From JAAYAO01 sp051133435 (GTDB taxonomy: Bacteria > Actinomycetota > Actinomycetes > Propionibacteriales > Propionibacteriaceae): a stretch of DNA of 64,000 nt. Below, piece after piece: positions 1-8,333 of this stretch (the first letter of the stretch is position 1; the number at the start of each line of letters is the position of its first letter). The translations under genes were made by a program, and so were the position numbers. The notes beneath the pieces were generated by a model. It worked only from the letters and a program-made list of their open reading frames with translations. It did no database searches and was not told the origin of the DNA. The stretch is taken from contig NZ_JBPGNY010000001.1 of assembly GCF_051133435.1 (NCBI RefSeq), positions 372,001 to 436,000 of the forward strand, read 5' to 3'.

Positions 1-912
1 CAGGGAGTGCAGGATCGCCTGATCGTCCAACCGATCGCTCACCTCGGCCTGGGCGGCGGCCCGTTCCTGGGCCGAACCGGGGCCCCGGCGGAAGGAGCTC
101 AGGTCGGTGTCGCGCAACTGGGCCCAGGCCCGCAACCGGGACGGTTCGTCGACGTGCGGGCCACCGGCGAGCACCCCGTGGCCGAGGTCGTCGTGGCGGT
201 GATCGGCCACCAGTTCGTCCCAGCCGACCGCTGCCGGTGAGAAAGGGAAGACCGCGAAGGCCAGGGTGGCCGGGGCCGGATCCTGCCGCCCCAGGAAGGT
301 GGTCATTGCCATCTCCCGGGCCACCGACTGCGGCAGCAGGCGGCTGAGCTGATCGAGTGTGACGATCGGTTCACGTTGCCCGATGTCGACCACCAAGCGG
401 TAGTCGTTCAACCAGGCGTGCACCAGGTGACCGACCAGGGTGACGTCCTCGTCGACGACCGCACCCGGTTCGGTCACCGTCTCGACCGGCACGTCCAGCG
501 GGGGCAGTTCCCCCGTCGGTGGGGCGGCGTCGTCGCTGAGCAGCAACCCGGCGCGGTAGGCACCCGCCAGGTCGGCCGGGGCGAGTCGTCCTTCCGGGTC
601 CCACAGGGCGTGGATGTAGTACTGACCGGGACGATCGGCCCGGGTCAGGTACACCTTGCTGAGCAGCACCACCCCACCGGGCAGACCGATGCCGGCCCGG
701 ACCGGCACGAAAGCGGCGCAGAAGGGTGCCGGTTCGCCCTCGGCGATCCGCGAGGAGCTGCCCTCGGGCAGGAAGGCCGACCACTCCCCCAGTCCGGCGG
801 TGCGGTCACCGGCGTCCAGCGGCCAGCCGGTCGAGGCCGCGATCGGCCCGAAGCCGTCCGTGCGCAGCAGATTGTCCTGCGACCACCCGAGGATCAGCTG
901 TTCACACCTCAT
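1..912 (-). CDS. GAP1-like GTPase-associated protein (3' end outside window)
   Basis: This open frame has no stop before the left edge, so only the first ~303 residues are visible. It starts with MRCEQLILGWSQDNLLRT at an ATG whose ATGA overlaps the stop of the GTPase gene upstream, implying translational coupling. The N-terminus (a conserved strand ending in LILGW, then a Gly/Pro-rich turn) resembles the N-terminal domain of GTPase-associated protein 1 (GAP1-N2 type), followed by a middle region like GAP1-M. GAP1 proteins are known mainly as genomic partners of double-GTPases in predicted bacterial conflict or signalling systems; no biochemical activity is established. No signal peptide or membrane segment is seen. 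The family call rests on remembered similarity plus the adjacent GTPase gene. Alternative: an unrelated actinobacterial hypothetical. Confidence 0.6.
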   Translation of the reverse strand, partial: MRCEQLILGWSQDNLLRTDGFGPIAASTGWPLDAGDRTAGLGEWSAFLPEGSSSRIAEGEPAPFCAAFVPVRAGIGLPGGVVLLSKVYLTRADRPGQYYIHALWDPEGRLAPADLAGAYRAGLLLSDDAAPPTGELPPLDVPVETVTEPGAVVDEDVTLVGHLVHAWLNDYRLVVDIGQREPIVTLDQLSRLLPQSVAREMAMTTFLGRQDPAPATLAFAVFPFSPAAVGWDELVADHRHDDLGHGVLAGGPHVDEPSRLRAWAQLRDTDLSSFRRGPGSAQERAAAQAEVSDRLDDQAILHSL

Positions 913-2042
913 GAGGACCTCTGTTCCAGCAGGCCGAGGCCATCGAGGATGGCCAGCAGCGGTTCATGGATTCGGATCGGGCGGATCTCGGGGAAACGCT
1001 GTTCGGCCGTGGGCTGGTGCCCGGTGGCCGACACCGCATGGAAGCTGCGCCGGCCGCTGAACGATTCGACGGCCTGGATGATGCCGGGGGCGAAGGTGTC
1101 GGTGATTCGGTAGGGCACCTCCCCCTGGGCGTCGAGGGCAGCCCGCGGGTCGGCGGCGAAGTCGGCGTCGAAGTGCAGTTCACCCAGCGGGTGTCCGGCC
1201 GGGTCGGTGAGCAGGCCGGTGATCTCGTCGCATTTGGCCAACACCCCGGCCACCGGGATGTCACGCCGGGAGCGGTCGACCGACCTGTTCGCCGCCACCG
1301 TGGTGATCACCTGGATCACCCGGTGCGGGCCCGGCGCCACCCCCGGTTCGGCGCTCGGTGGCAGTTGCAGGGACGGCGGCAGGTCGAGTGCGGCCGGGGT
1401 CCAGAACACCAGGGCCGCATCCATCACGGTGATGAAGGTGTTCAGGTGCGCGTTGTCGCGGTGCCGACCCTGCGATTCCCCGGCTGCGTCGAAGAAGAAC
1501 AAGTTCACGTCATGGCCCCGGCCCTGCATCCGCACCACCAGCGGGTCGCGGGGTTCATGGGCCGGAGTCGGTTCGGGTGGGCGGCTCTGTTCCAACGGCA
1601 CGTTGTACAACCAGGTGAACATGTCGCGGGAGCGCAGGTCGTCCAACGAGAAGGCCAGGTCCAGGGTGCGCAGGTCGGCATGGTTCACCAACCGCTGCAC
1701 CAACACCCCGAGGTAGGTGCTCTTGGACACCGCGCTGGGCCCGATCAGCCCGATCACCACCGTCGGCCGGTCGACGAATCCGGCCGGCAGGGGGTGCCCC
1801 CTCGGGCAGCGGGCGATCACCCCGGCCCGGTCGCGGGCCAGGCCGTCGCGGCGATCCCGGTCGGCGAACCAATCCCGGTCGCGGCTCAGCGCGGCGACGA
1901 TCTCGCGCAGGGTGCCGAGGACGCCTGCGGGCGGGGGCTGCCAGCGGCGGCCGTGCTCGTCGGTGTCCACGATCTGGCTGCGCCGGTAATGAGTGGCGCA
2001 CTGGGGGCACAGCACCCGGCCCCGTCGTACTCGAGGTGCCAT
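909..2042 (-). CDS. Double-GTPase-type P-loop NTPase with N-terminal zinc ribbon
   Basis: 377 residues. A split zinc-ribbon occupies the N-terminus: C12-x2-C15 and later C79-x3-H83. A P-loop follows at residues 101-109 (GPSAVSKST), then a Walker-B-like FFFDAAGES. This order, zinc ribbon then a TRAFAC-like GTPase domain, matches the double-GTPase (DO-GTPase2) family. The second P-loop glycine of GxxxxGK[ST] is Ser106, which is unusual and may change nucleotide handling. The gene starts 4 nt after the small membrane-peptide gene and overlaps the GAP1-like gene by 4 nt, so all are probably one transcript. Presumed role: a nucleotide switch working with the GAP1-like protein and the upstream membrane kinase-like protein. 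The pathway and trigger are unknown. Confidence 0.65.
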   Translation of the reverse strand: MAPRVRRGRVLCPQCATHYRRSQIVDTDEHGRRWQPPPAGVLGTLREIVAALSRDRDWFADRDRRDGLARDRAGVIARCPRGHPLPAGFVDRPTVVIGLIGPSAVSKSTYLGVLVQRLVNHADLRTLDLAFSLDDLRSRDMFTWLYNVPLEQSRPPEPTPAHEPRDPLVVRMQGRGHDVNLFFFDAAGESQGRHRDNAHLNTFITVMDAALVFWTPAALDLPPSLQLPPSAEPGVAPGPHRVIQVITTVAANRSVDRSRRDIPVAGVLAKCDEITGLLTDPAGHPLGELHFDADFAADPRAALDAQGEVPYRITDTFAPGIIQAVESFSGRRSFHAVSATGHQPTAEQRFPEIRPIRIHEPLLAILDGLGLLEQRSS

Positions 2043-2046
2043 CGGC

Positions 2047-2199
2047 TCAACCCATCACGAAGAACAGCAGTAGGAACAGCACGGTCCAAGCGGCGTACCA
2101 GATCAGCCAGGTGCGGCGCCGGTCGGCGGCCCGTCGATGTTGGGCGCGCACCTCGGCTTCGACCCGGCCCTTGGCCAGTTGACCCCAGTAGCGATTCAT
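2047..2199 (-). CDS. 50-residue single-pass membrane peptide
   Basis: A 50-codon frame fills the space between the kinase-like and GTPase genes. It begins MNRYWGQLAKGRVEAEVR, has a strongly basic stretch (about residues 18-30, rich in Arg) and ends with a hydrophobic helix of about 20 residues rich in Trp, Leu and Phe. Basic residues before the helix predict an N-in, C-out single-pass protein. Its ATG overlaps the stop of the kinase-like gene (ATGA) and its stop lies 4 nt before the GTPase start, the same tight coupling as its neighbours, which argues that it is translated. I recognise no family. It could be a membrane anchor or adaptor for the kinase-GTPase module, but that is inference. Confidence 0.65.
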   Translation of the reverse strand: MNRYWGQLAKGRVEAEVRAQHRRAADRRRTWLIWYAAWTVLFLLLFFVMG

Positions 2200-3368
2200 G
2201 GTTGCAACCACACTCCCACCGATGAGAGCAGCACGAACAACACCAGGGCGGTCAGGAAGGCCAGCACCACACCCGTCAGCCCGTAGGCGGCCACCAACTG
2301 CCAGGTCAGGTGCCGACGTCCCGGGTATCCGGTGGCCCCGAACACCAATGTGATCACCGACCGGGGCAGGTCGGGTTCGGCGGCCGGCACCGGAGCGGGA
2401 GATTCGCTGCGGGTCTCGCCGGCCGGGCTGATCACCGTGGTGGTGCCCAGACCGGGTTCCATGGTCAGGGTGGGCGGGTTCTCGGTGGGACGCGTGCGGT
2501 CCAGGTCGTTGATCAGGGCGGTGGCCCCGGGGCGGGCGGCCGGTGGCAGGCGCAGTGCGGCGGCCACCGCGGTGCGCAGCGGGTGGGACTCGATCGCCGA
2601 CAGGTCGGGCAGCCGTTCCCCGGCGATGAAAGCCCGGTTGAGCCGCTCGGTGCTGAAGGTGCCGGGCAGGAAGGGGTGCAGGCCGGGTGCGTACATATCG
2701 GCCACGGTCAGGCCCCAGGAAAAGATGTCGGACGGTTGCCCCACCGTCTGGTCGAGATTGAAGTGCTCCGGAGCGGCGAATTCCGGGGTCAGGTGGCGGA
2801 TGCTGGCCCGGGCGTGTCCGGAATGGGCGGATTCGAAGTCGATCAACTGCACGGTCAGGTCGGGGGTGACCAACACATTGGACGGCTTGATGTCGCCGTG
2901 ATGTCCCCCGGCGGCGTGCACATCGGCGATACGTTGCAACAGCATCCGGGCCAGGGTTTCCCGGTTCTCGGCGAAGTCGGGACGGGAACGCAGGCCGGAG
3001 AGGGTGCGTCCGTCGACGAAACGGCGCACCACCCAGGCGTATTGTCCGTCGTTGCCCAACGGGTTGGCCACGGCCAGCCCCCAGCGGGCGGCGGCGTCGA
3101 CCTCGGCGGCCAACTGCTCGGCCAGGGCACCCTGCCGGACGGCCTTGACGACCACCCAGTCACCGCCCCGTTCACCGAGGAAGGGGGTCATTTTCCGATC
3201 GTGGATCGGCCGTTGGTCGACTTTGAGCCGCTTCACCAGCCGGACGTCACCGAGGTGGCGCGGGTCGGAGTCGAGCAGATCCCACACGTCCTGCACCACG
3301 GTGCCGGTCAGCGCCCGGGTGCTGTCGGCCGAGGCGCCGCCCGTTCCGGCGACGGTCGCATCGATCAT
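2196..3368 (-). CDS. Membrane-anchored Ser/Thr protein kinase-like protein
   Basis: 390 residues from the ATG at 3368, chosen because GGGAGGA sits about 8 nt upstream; a start 12 codons earlier lacks this. A kinase fold is readable: Lys75 in VVVK (ATP lysine), HHGDIKPSN at 156-164 (HGD variant of HRD with Asp159, Lys161, Asn164), DFE at 177-179 in place of DFG, and APE at 199-201. The catalytic residues seem present, so it is not an obvious pseudokinase, but DFE is atypical and no clear glycine-rich loop is seen. The C-terminal ~35 residues form a transmembrane helix. Unlike PknA/B-type receptors there is no large extracellular domain. It heads a four-gene overlapping operon and probably acts at the inner face of the membrane on its neighbours. 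Confidence 0.75.
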   Translation of the reverse strand: MIDATVAGTGGASADSTRALTGTVVQDVWDLLDSDPRHLGDVRLVKRLKVDQRPIHDRKMTPFLGERGGDWVVVKAVRQGALAEQLAAEVDAAARWGLAVANPLGNDGQYAWVVRRFVDGRTLSGLRSRPDFAENRETLARMLLQRIADVHAAGGHHGDIKPSNVLVTPDLTVQLIDFESAHSGHARASIRHLTPEFAAPEHFNLDQTVGQPSDIFSWGLTVADMYAPGLHPFLPGTFSTERLNRAFIAGERLPDLSAIESHPLRTAVAAALRLPPAARPGATALINDLDRTRPTENPPTLTMEPGLGTTTVISPAGETRSESPAPVPAAEPDLPRSVITLVFGATGYPGRRHLTWQLVAAYGLTGVVLAFLTALVLFVLLSSVGVWLQP

Positions 3369-3423
3369 CTCGCGGTTCCTCCCTGCACTACCACCAGCAA
3401 ACAACGGTAGCCGTCGGAGTCAA

Positions 3424-4296
3424 TCAGGCCCGCCGCAAACTCTGAAAGGCCTGCTCGATCTGCTGCTCGGTCTCGGTGTGATCGACCGGGTGGAAGGACA
3501 TCCACAGCCCGAACTGCTTCTGGTCGCCGGTGTCGACCACGACGATCTTGACCTCATATCCGGGGTGTTTGTCGTTGGGGCCGCCCGGGGTCACCCGACC
3601 GGACACCTGGTAGGCGTCCATCCCGTCGATGGTGGTGGACTCCTTCTTCACGTCCCAGGTGTGCTTCTGGTCGTTGAAGGGGCCGTGGGTATTCATACAT
3701 TCGATGGTCGCGTCGGCGGCCTGGGGCAGCTCGGTGAAGCCGTTCTCGGTGCGCAGGGCACCCAACACGATGCCGGCGGTCCAATCGTCCTCGAGCAGGG
3801 TTCCCCACGCGGCCACGTCATCGATCCACCCGAACATGGTCCGGTCGAAACGGAATCCCCAATCCGGCACCGCTTCATAGGTCAGGCCACCACTGGTGTA
3901 ACGGCCGTCCTGGCTCTCCACCGTCCCGTAGGAGTCGAGACAGGTGACCTGGGCCGGCGGTGAGGACTGTTCCTCCTGTGGGGTGGGTGCTTCGCTGCTC
4001 GGGGCGGTCGCCGGGGTCTCCTCCGGGGGCGTCACCAGGTTGTCGCCGGCGGTGAGCCGCCAGATACCCACGGCGGCGGCGATCAGCACGATCGCGGTGA
4101 TGATGGAACCGACGATGATCGGCCAGGCCTTCCGCTTGGGCGGTGGCGGCACCTGCGCCGGGCCGGCCGCTCCGGCCCCCAGGGGCGGTGGAATGTTCGG
4201 GTCATCGGTGGTCTGGGCCGACCATGTGGCCCCGTCCCAGTGGCGGAATCGTCCGGGCGCGCCGGAGGGGTCGGGATACCAGCCAGGCATGCTCAT
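3424..4296 (-). CDS. DUF2510-domain membrane protein
   Basis: 290 residues. The N-terminal PGWYPDPSGAPGRFRHWDGA is a DUF2510 motif (short Trp-rich module common in actinobacterial membrane proteins). A Pro-rich linker, one transmembrane helix (about residues 57-78) and a Ser/Thr/Pro-rich stretch follow. The remaining ~170 residues are probably extracytoplasmic, with two cysteines (near CLDSYG and IECMNTHG) that could form a disulfide. GGAAGGA lies 13 nt upstream of the ATG at 4296. It ends 55 nt before the kinase-like gene on the same strand, so it may share its transcript and could be a sensor or substrate for it. I do not recognise the outer domain. Confidence 0.75.
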   Translation of the reverse strand: MSMPGWYPDPSGAPGRFRHWDGATWSAQTTDDPNIPPPLGAGAAGPAQVPPPPKRKAWPIIVGSIITAIVLIAAAVGIWRLTAGDNLVTPPEETPATAPSSEAPTPQEEQSSPPAQVTCLDSYGTVESQDGRYTSGGLTYEAVPDWGFRFDRTMFGWIDDVAAWGTLLEDDWTAGIVLGALRTENGFTELPQAADATIECMNTHGPFNDQKHTWDVKKESTTIDGMDAYQVSGRVTPGGPNDKHPGYEVKIVVVDTGDQKQFGLWMSFHPVDHTETEQQIEQAFQSLRRA

Positions 4297-4444
4297 CGGG
4301 GCACAAGTCCTTCCGCAGAGGTCCAGCCCAGCGTACTTCAGCCGGATGCGCGTACGTGCACGCCGGTTCGACCGAATCCTGTGCCGGTTCGGATCGCGGC
4401 CGCGACGGGGTGTGGGCGCAGGCCACCGAAGCGCGGAGTCGAGT

Positions 4445-7420
4445 TCACTGCCCCCAGAACAACCGGTCGACCACGCTGCGGGCCTGCCGGGTGATCCGCC
4501 GGTATTCGTCGGTCAGGTGCGAGGCGCCGTGCGAACCGTGCCCCATCAGCTCGGCCACGGCGGCCTGTTCGCGCACATCGTGCGGCAGCACATCGCTGGC
4601 CCGACCGCGCACCAGCATGATCTGGTTGCGCAACCGGGAGACATAGGCCCAGGCCCGTTCCAGGGCGGCGGCGTCCTCGGCGTCGATCAGTTCGGCATCG
4701 CGGGCGGCCCGCAGGGCCGGCAGGGTCATTGTGGTGCGCAGTTCGGGAATCCGGTGGGCATGTTGCAACTGGAGCAACTGCACGGTCCATTCGACATCGC
4801 TCAGCCCACCGGGGCCGAGTTTGGTGTGCCGCTTCGGGTCGGTGCCGCGGGGTAGCCGCTCCCCCTCCATCCGGGCTTTCAGCTTGCGGATCTCGACGAG
4901 TTGGTCACCGGTGAGCCCACCTTCGGGCCATCGCAGCCGGTCGATCGCCTCCAGCAACCGGTCGGTGATCTCCCGGTCGCCGGCCCCGTGGGCGGCCCGG
5001 ATCAGGGCCTGGGATTCCCAGGTCGACGACCAGCGCGAGTAGTAGGTCAGGTAGGCCGATTCGGTGCGCACCAGTTGTCCGCCCTTGCCCTCCGGACGCA
5101 GCGATGCGTCCAGTTCCAGGGCCGGGTCGGGGCCGGGACGGCTGAGCAGGGCCTGCAACCGGGTGATGGCCTTGCGGGCCGCATTGAGACCCGCCTCGCT
5201 GGTGCCGTCGGCGATCACGAACATCACATCGGCATCCGAGGAGTAGGACATCTCCCGGCCACCCCAGCGGCCCATCGCCACCATGGCGGCGGCGGGGATC
5301 TCCTCGTCGTGGCCGAGTTCGGCGCGCTGTTCATCGGCGACGATCCGCATCCCGACGTGCAGGGTCGCCGAGGCGAGGTCACTCAGCGCGGTACCGACCT
5401 GTTCCACGTCGAGCAGGTCGAGAATGTCGCCCACCGCGACCCGGAACAGTTCGCGACGACGCAGCGCCCGCACCGAATCCATCCGGGCCTCCGCCGAGTC
5501 GTGTCTGGCCCGCGCGCGATCCATCGTCCGGATCAGTTCTTCGGTGCTGCGCGGCATCAGGTCGGCCTCATCGGCGAGCAGTTGCACCGCCTGGGGTGCG
5601 CGCAGCAGCAGTTGCACCACATAGCGGCTCTGGGTGAGCACCCGGGCCAAGCGGTAGGCCATCGTGCCCTCATCGCGCAGCGCGCGCAGGTACCACGAGG
5701 TACTGCCCAGTCCCTCACTGACCTGCCGGAAGGCGAGCAGGCCGGCATCGGGGTTGGCCCCTTCGGCGAACCAGCCGAGCATCGCCGGCAACAGTTGTCG
5801 CTGAATCTCCGCCTGTCGGCTGACCCCTTGGGTGAGGGCCCGAATATGGCGCAGGGCGGCCACCGGATCGCCGTACCCCAGGGCCTTGAGCCGGTCGTGG
5901 GCCGCCTCCTGCGACAGCCGCAGCCCCTCTGCGGGAATCGAGGCGACTGCTTCGAGCAGCGGGGAGTAGAACAGCCGTCGATGCAGGGCCAGGACGCTGC
6001 GGCGGGCGGAGTTCCAGGCCTTGTCGAGATTGTCCAGCGGTTCGCGCAGCCAGCCCATCGCCCGGCCCAGCCGACGTCGATCCGCTTCCTGGGACGGGAT
6101 CAGGTGGCTGCGGCGCAGCTTCGACAACTGCACCCGGTGCTCCAGGGCGCGTTCCATCCGGTAGGCCTGGGCGAACTCTGCGCCGTCCACCCGTCCGACA
6201 TAGCCGTAATCGATCAGGGCCTGCAGGGCGGGGAAGGTGCCGCGATGACGCAACCGTTCATCGGTGCGTCCGTGCACCAGTTGCAGCAATTGCACGGTGA
6301 ACTCCACATCGCGCAGCCCGCCCTCGCCGAGTTTGATCTCCCGGCCGGCCTCCTTGGCCGGGATCAGCGACACCACCCGTTTGCGCATCGCCTGGGTGTC
6401 GGGGACGAAATGCTCCTCATCGCCCACCTGCCACACCAACGGCGAGACCAGGTCGCAGAAGTCCTGGGCCAGGGCGAGGTCGCCGGCCGAGGGACGGGCC
6501 TTCAGCATCGCCTGGAACTCCCAGGCCTTGGCCCAGTTCTGGTAATAGGTCTCCATCCCGGCCAGGGTGCGCACCAGGGGTCCGGCCTTGCCCTCCGGAC
6601 GCAGGGCGGCATCGACCGGCCAGATGGTGCCCGCGGCGGTGTGGGCCGAGCAGACCCGGGACAGTCCGGCCGCCAGCCGGGTGCCGATCGCAACCGCCTC
6701 ATCGGCGGTGGCCAGGGGTTCACCGTCGGCACCGGTGGCCGGTTCGGCGACGAAGAGCACGTCGACATCGGAGATGTAGTTCAGCTCTCCGGCACCGCAC
6801 TTGCCCAGCGCCACCACCGCCAGCCGGCAGCGTTCGGCCTCGGGGCCCTCTTCGCCGCGGGCGATGGCCAGGGCCGCTTCGAGCACGGCATCGGCGATAT
6901 CGGACAGTTCGGCGCTGACGTCCTCTACCAGTGGCAGCGGGTCGTCACTGACCAGGTCGCGGGCGGCCACCCGCACCACGGCGTCGCGGTAGGCATGGCG
7001 CAACTCATCCCCGAGGTCCGGGTCACCGACGGGCAGGGAGGCATCCGGGTCGGCGCCCACCGCCCGCAGGAAGTCGGCCCGCAGCCGGGCGGCCGGGGTT
7101 CGGGTCGGGCGGGTGCGAAGCTGCTGCACCGCTTCGGGACGCCGCGACAGATGTTGTTGCAGGGCGGTGCTGCCCCCGGCCACCGCGATCACCCGGCGGG
7201 CGAATCCGGAGTCGGTGAGCATCTCGTCCAACAGGCTCGGCTGGGTCTCGGTGACCCGCTGCACCCCGGCCAGGGCGAGGTCGGGATCGGCGGCCCGATC
7301 GAACAGATCGAGCAGCGCACGTTGTTCCGGCGACCAGTCGGCCACGATCTTCTCGGCGGCGGTCGGGTTGTCGAACCCGCGCCGCAGCCAACGGCCCGCG
7401 CTACTCTCGGCTCTGACCAT
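4445..7420 (-). CDS. glnE: Bifunctional glutamine synthetase adenylyltransferase/adenylyl-removing enzyme
   Basis: 991 residues from the ATG at 7420. GlnE attaches AMP to, and phosphorolytically removes it from, glutamine synthetase in the cytoplasm according to nitrogen status. Two nucleotidyltransferase cores are visible: GKCGAGELNYISDVDVLFV near residue 205 (adenylyl-removing half) and GRWGGREMSYSSDADVMFV near residue 700 (adenylylating half), each with the G..D.D metal motif. Length suits actinobacterial GlnE. I prefer the ATG at 7420 over one 17 codons earlier because TAGACT ends 7 nt before it, the leaderless layout common here. glnA2 lies 0.9 kb away on the same strand, as in M. tuberculosis glnE-glnA2; a DinB-family gene is divergent. 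Confidence 0.96.
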   Translation of the reverse strand: MVRAESSAGRWLRRGFDNPTAAEKIVADWSPEQRALLDLFDRAADPDLALAGVQRVTETQPSLLDEMLTDSGFARRVIAVAGGSTALQQHLSRRPEAVQQLRTRPTRTPAARLRADFLRAVGADPDASLPVGDPDLGDELRHAYRDAVVRVAARDLVSDDPLPLVEDVSAELSDIADAVLEAALAIARGEEGPEAERCRLAVVALGKCGAGELNYISDVDVLFVAEPATGADGEPLATADEAVAIGTRLAAGLSRVCSAHTAAGTIWPVDAALRPEGKAGPLVRTLAGMETYYQNWAKAWEFQAMLKARPSAGDLALAQDFCDLVSPLVWQVGDEEHFVPDTQAMRKRVVSLIPAKEAGREIKLGEGGLRDVEFTVQLLQLVHGRTDERLRHRGTFPALQALIDYGYVGRVDGAEFAQAYRMERALEHRVQLSKLRRSHLIPSQEADRRRLGRAMGWLREPLDNLDKAWNSARRSVLALHRRLFYSPLLEAVASIPAEGLRLSQEAAHDRLKALGYGDPVAALRHIRALTQGVSRQAEIQRQLLPAMLGWFAEGANPDAGLLAFRQVSEGLGSTSWYLRALRDEGTMAYRLARVLTQSRYVVQLLLRAPQAVQLLADEADLMPRSTEELIRTMDRARARHDSAEARMDSVRALRRRELFRVAVGDILDLLDVEQVGTALSDLASATLHVGMRIVADEQRAELGHDEEIPAAAMVAMGRWGGREMSYSSDADVMFVIADGTSEAGLNAARKAITRLQALLSRPGPDPALELDASLRPEGKGGQLVRTESAYLTYYSRWSSTWESQALIRAAHGAGDREITDRLLEAIDRLRWPEGGLTGDQLVEIRKLKARMEGERLPRGTDPKRHTKLGPGGLSDVEWTVQLLQLQHAHRIPELRTTMTLPALRAARDAELIDAEDAAALERAWAYVSRLRNQIMLVRGRASDVLPHDVREQAAVAELMGHGSHGASHLTDEYRRITRQARSVVDRLFWGQ

Positions 7421-7508
7421 GACCCGAAGTCTAGGGGTGTGACGTTCGTCAACTGTTGGGAAGTAAGTCACATTCAGGCAACTCGTGAAGACTAGGTTTA
7501 CTCAGGTG
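7418..7508. promoter_or_regulatory. Divergent leaderless promoters of glnE and the DinB-family gene
   Basis: The 85 nt between the two divergent start codons hold a TAGACT on the minus strand 7 nt before the glnE ATG, and TAGGTT (7493-7498) 7 nt before the GTG at 7506. This -10 placement would put transcription starts at or next to the start codons. No convincing -35 is seen for either, and neither start has a Shine-Dalgarno sequence. Confidence 0.5.
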
Positions 7509-8318
7509 ACCACAGTGGCAGCGCATCAGACCGTCGCCGATCTGCTGCTCACCCAGATGCTGGCTGTGGTGCAGTGGCTCGACCCGTTGACGGCTGCGGA
7601 ATTCCGCAGCCGCGATCAGTACAACACCTGGTCGGTGCGGCACCTGATCGGGCATCTGATCTCGGCCCAGGAAGATCTGCTGACCGCGGTCAACCGTCCG
7701 TCCACTTCACGCCCGATGTCGATCAACCACTATCTGCGGCGCCGTTGGGCACGCAATTCGCACCCGATGAGCCGCGCCCTGGAGATCTGCGGCAGCGACT
7801 CCGACCGGGTGCTGCTGGAACACCTCGCCAGCGGGGCCGGTGAACTGCGCGGGGCTCTGGAACAACTCGACGCCGGGGTGCTCGATGAGCATCGCGACCC
7901 GGTGCGGGTGGTCGATCTGCTGCGGGTGGAACTGGCCCATTGGCTCGGCCACGGCGAAGATCTGCGCGTGATCCTGCCGCACCGCGGAGCGGTCGCCACC
8001 TCACGTCCGGCCTTGGCCGATGCGATCCGGCTGCTCACCGCGATCCTGGCCAAGGAATACCCGGGACGGGCGATCGAACTGCGGGTGCCGCCCTTCGCCG
8101 CGGTACAACTGGGGGTCCCACAGGCACCGGGCAGCACCGAGCGGATCGGGCCGACCCACACCCGGGGCACCCCGCCGAATGTGGTCGAGATGAACTCCCC
8201 AACCCTGTTGCGGCTGGTCTCCGGTGGCGGCGACTGGGCCGATGAACTGAGTGCGGGCAATATTTCGGCCAGCGGCCCGCATGCCGACCTGCGGTCGGTT
8301 TTCCCGATCCTGCGCTGA
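7506..8318 (+). CDS. DinB-like maleylpyruvate isomerase family protein
   Basis: 270 residues from the GTG at 7506; a GTG 7 codons earlier is possible, but TAGGTT 7 nt upstream favours 7506. The N-terminal ~150 residues match the mycothiol-dependent maleylpyruvate isomerase/DinB-like four-helix family: WSVRHLIGHLI and ELAHWLGHGEDLR carry the histidines expected to bind a divalent metal. The C-terminal ~110 residues resemble the SCP2-like domain often attached (pattern ending in PTLLRLVSGG). Family members transfer or isomerise substrates on mycothiol, but the substrate here cannot be read. The gene is divergent from glnE and converges on glnA2 with only 15 nt between stops. Confidence 0.8.
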   Translation: MTTVAAHQTVADLLLTQMLAVVQWLDPLTAAEFRSRDQYNTWSVRHLIGHLISAQEDLLTAVNRPSTSRPMSINHYLRRRWARNSHPMSRALEICGSDSDRVLLEHLASGAGELRGALEQLDAGVLDEHRDPVRVVDLLRVELAHWLGHGEDLRVILPHRGAVATSRPALADAIRLLTAILAKEYPGRAIELRVPPFAAVQLGVPQAPGSTERIGPTHTRGTPPNVVEMNSPTLLRLVSGGGDWADELSAGNISASGPHADLRSVFPILR

Positions 8319-8333
8319 GCGGCAGGCGTCGAC

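Noticed and set aside
4901..7495. 864-residue plus-strand open frame opposite glnE
   Set aside because: Composition is the mirror of GlnE codons; glnE motifs on the other strand are unequivocal. An effect of high GC at third positions.
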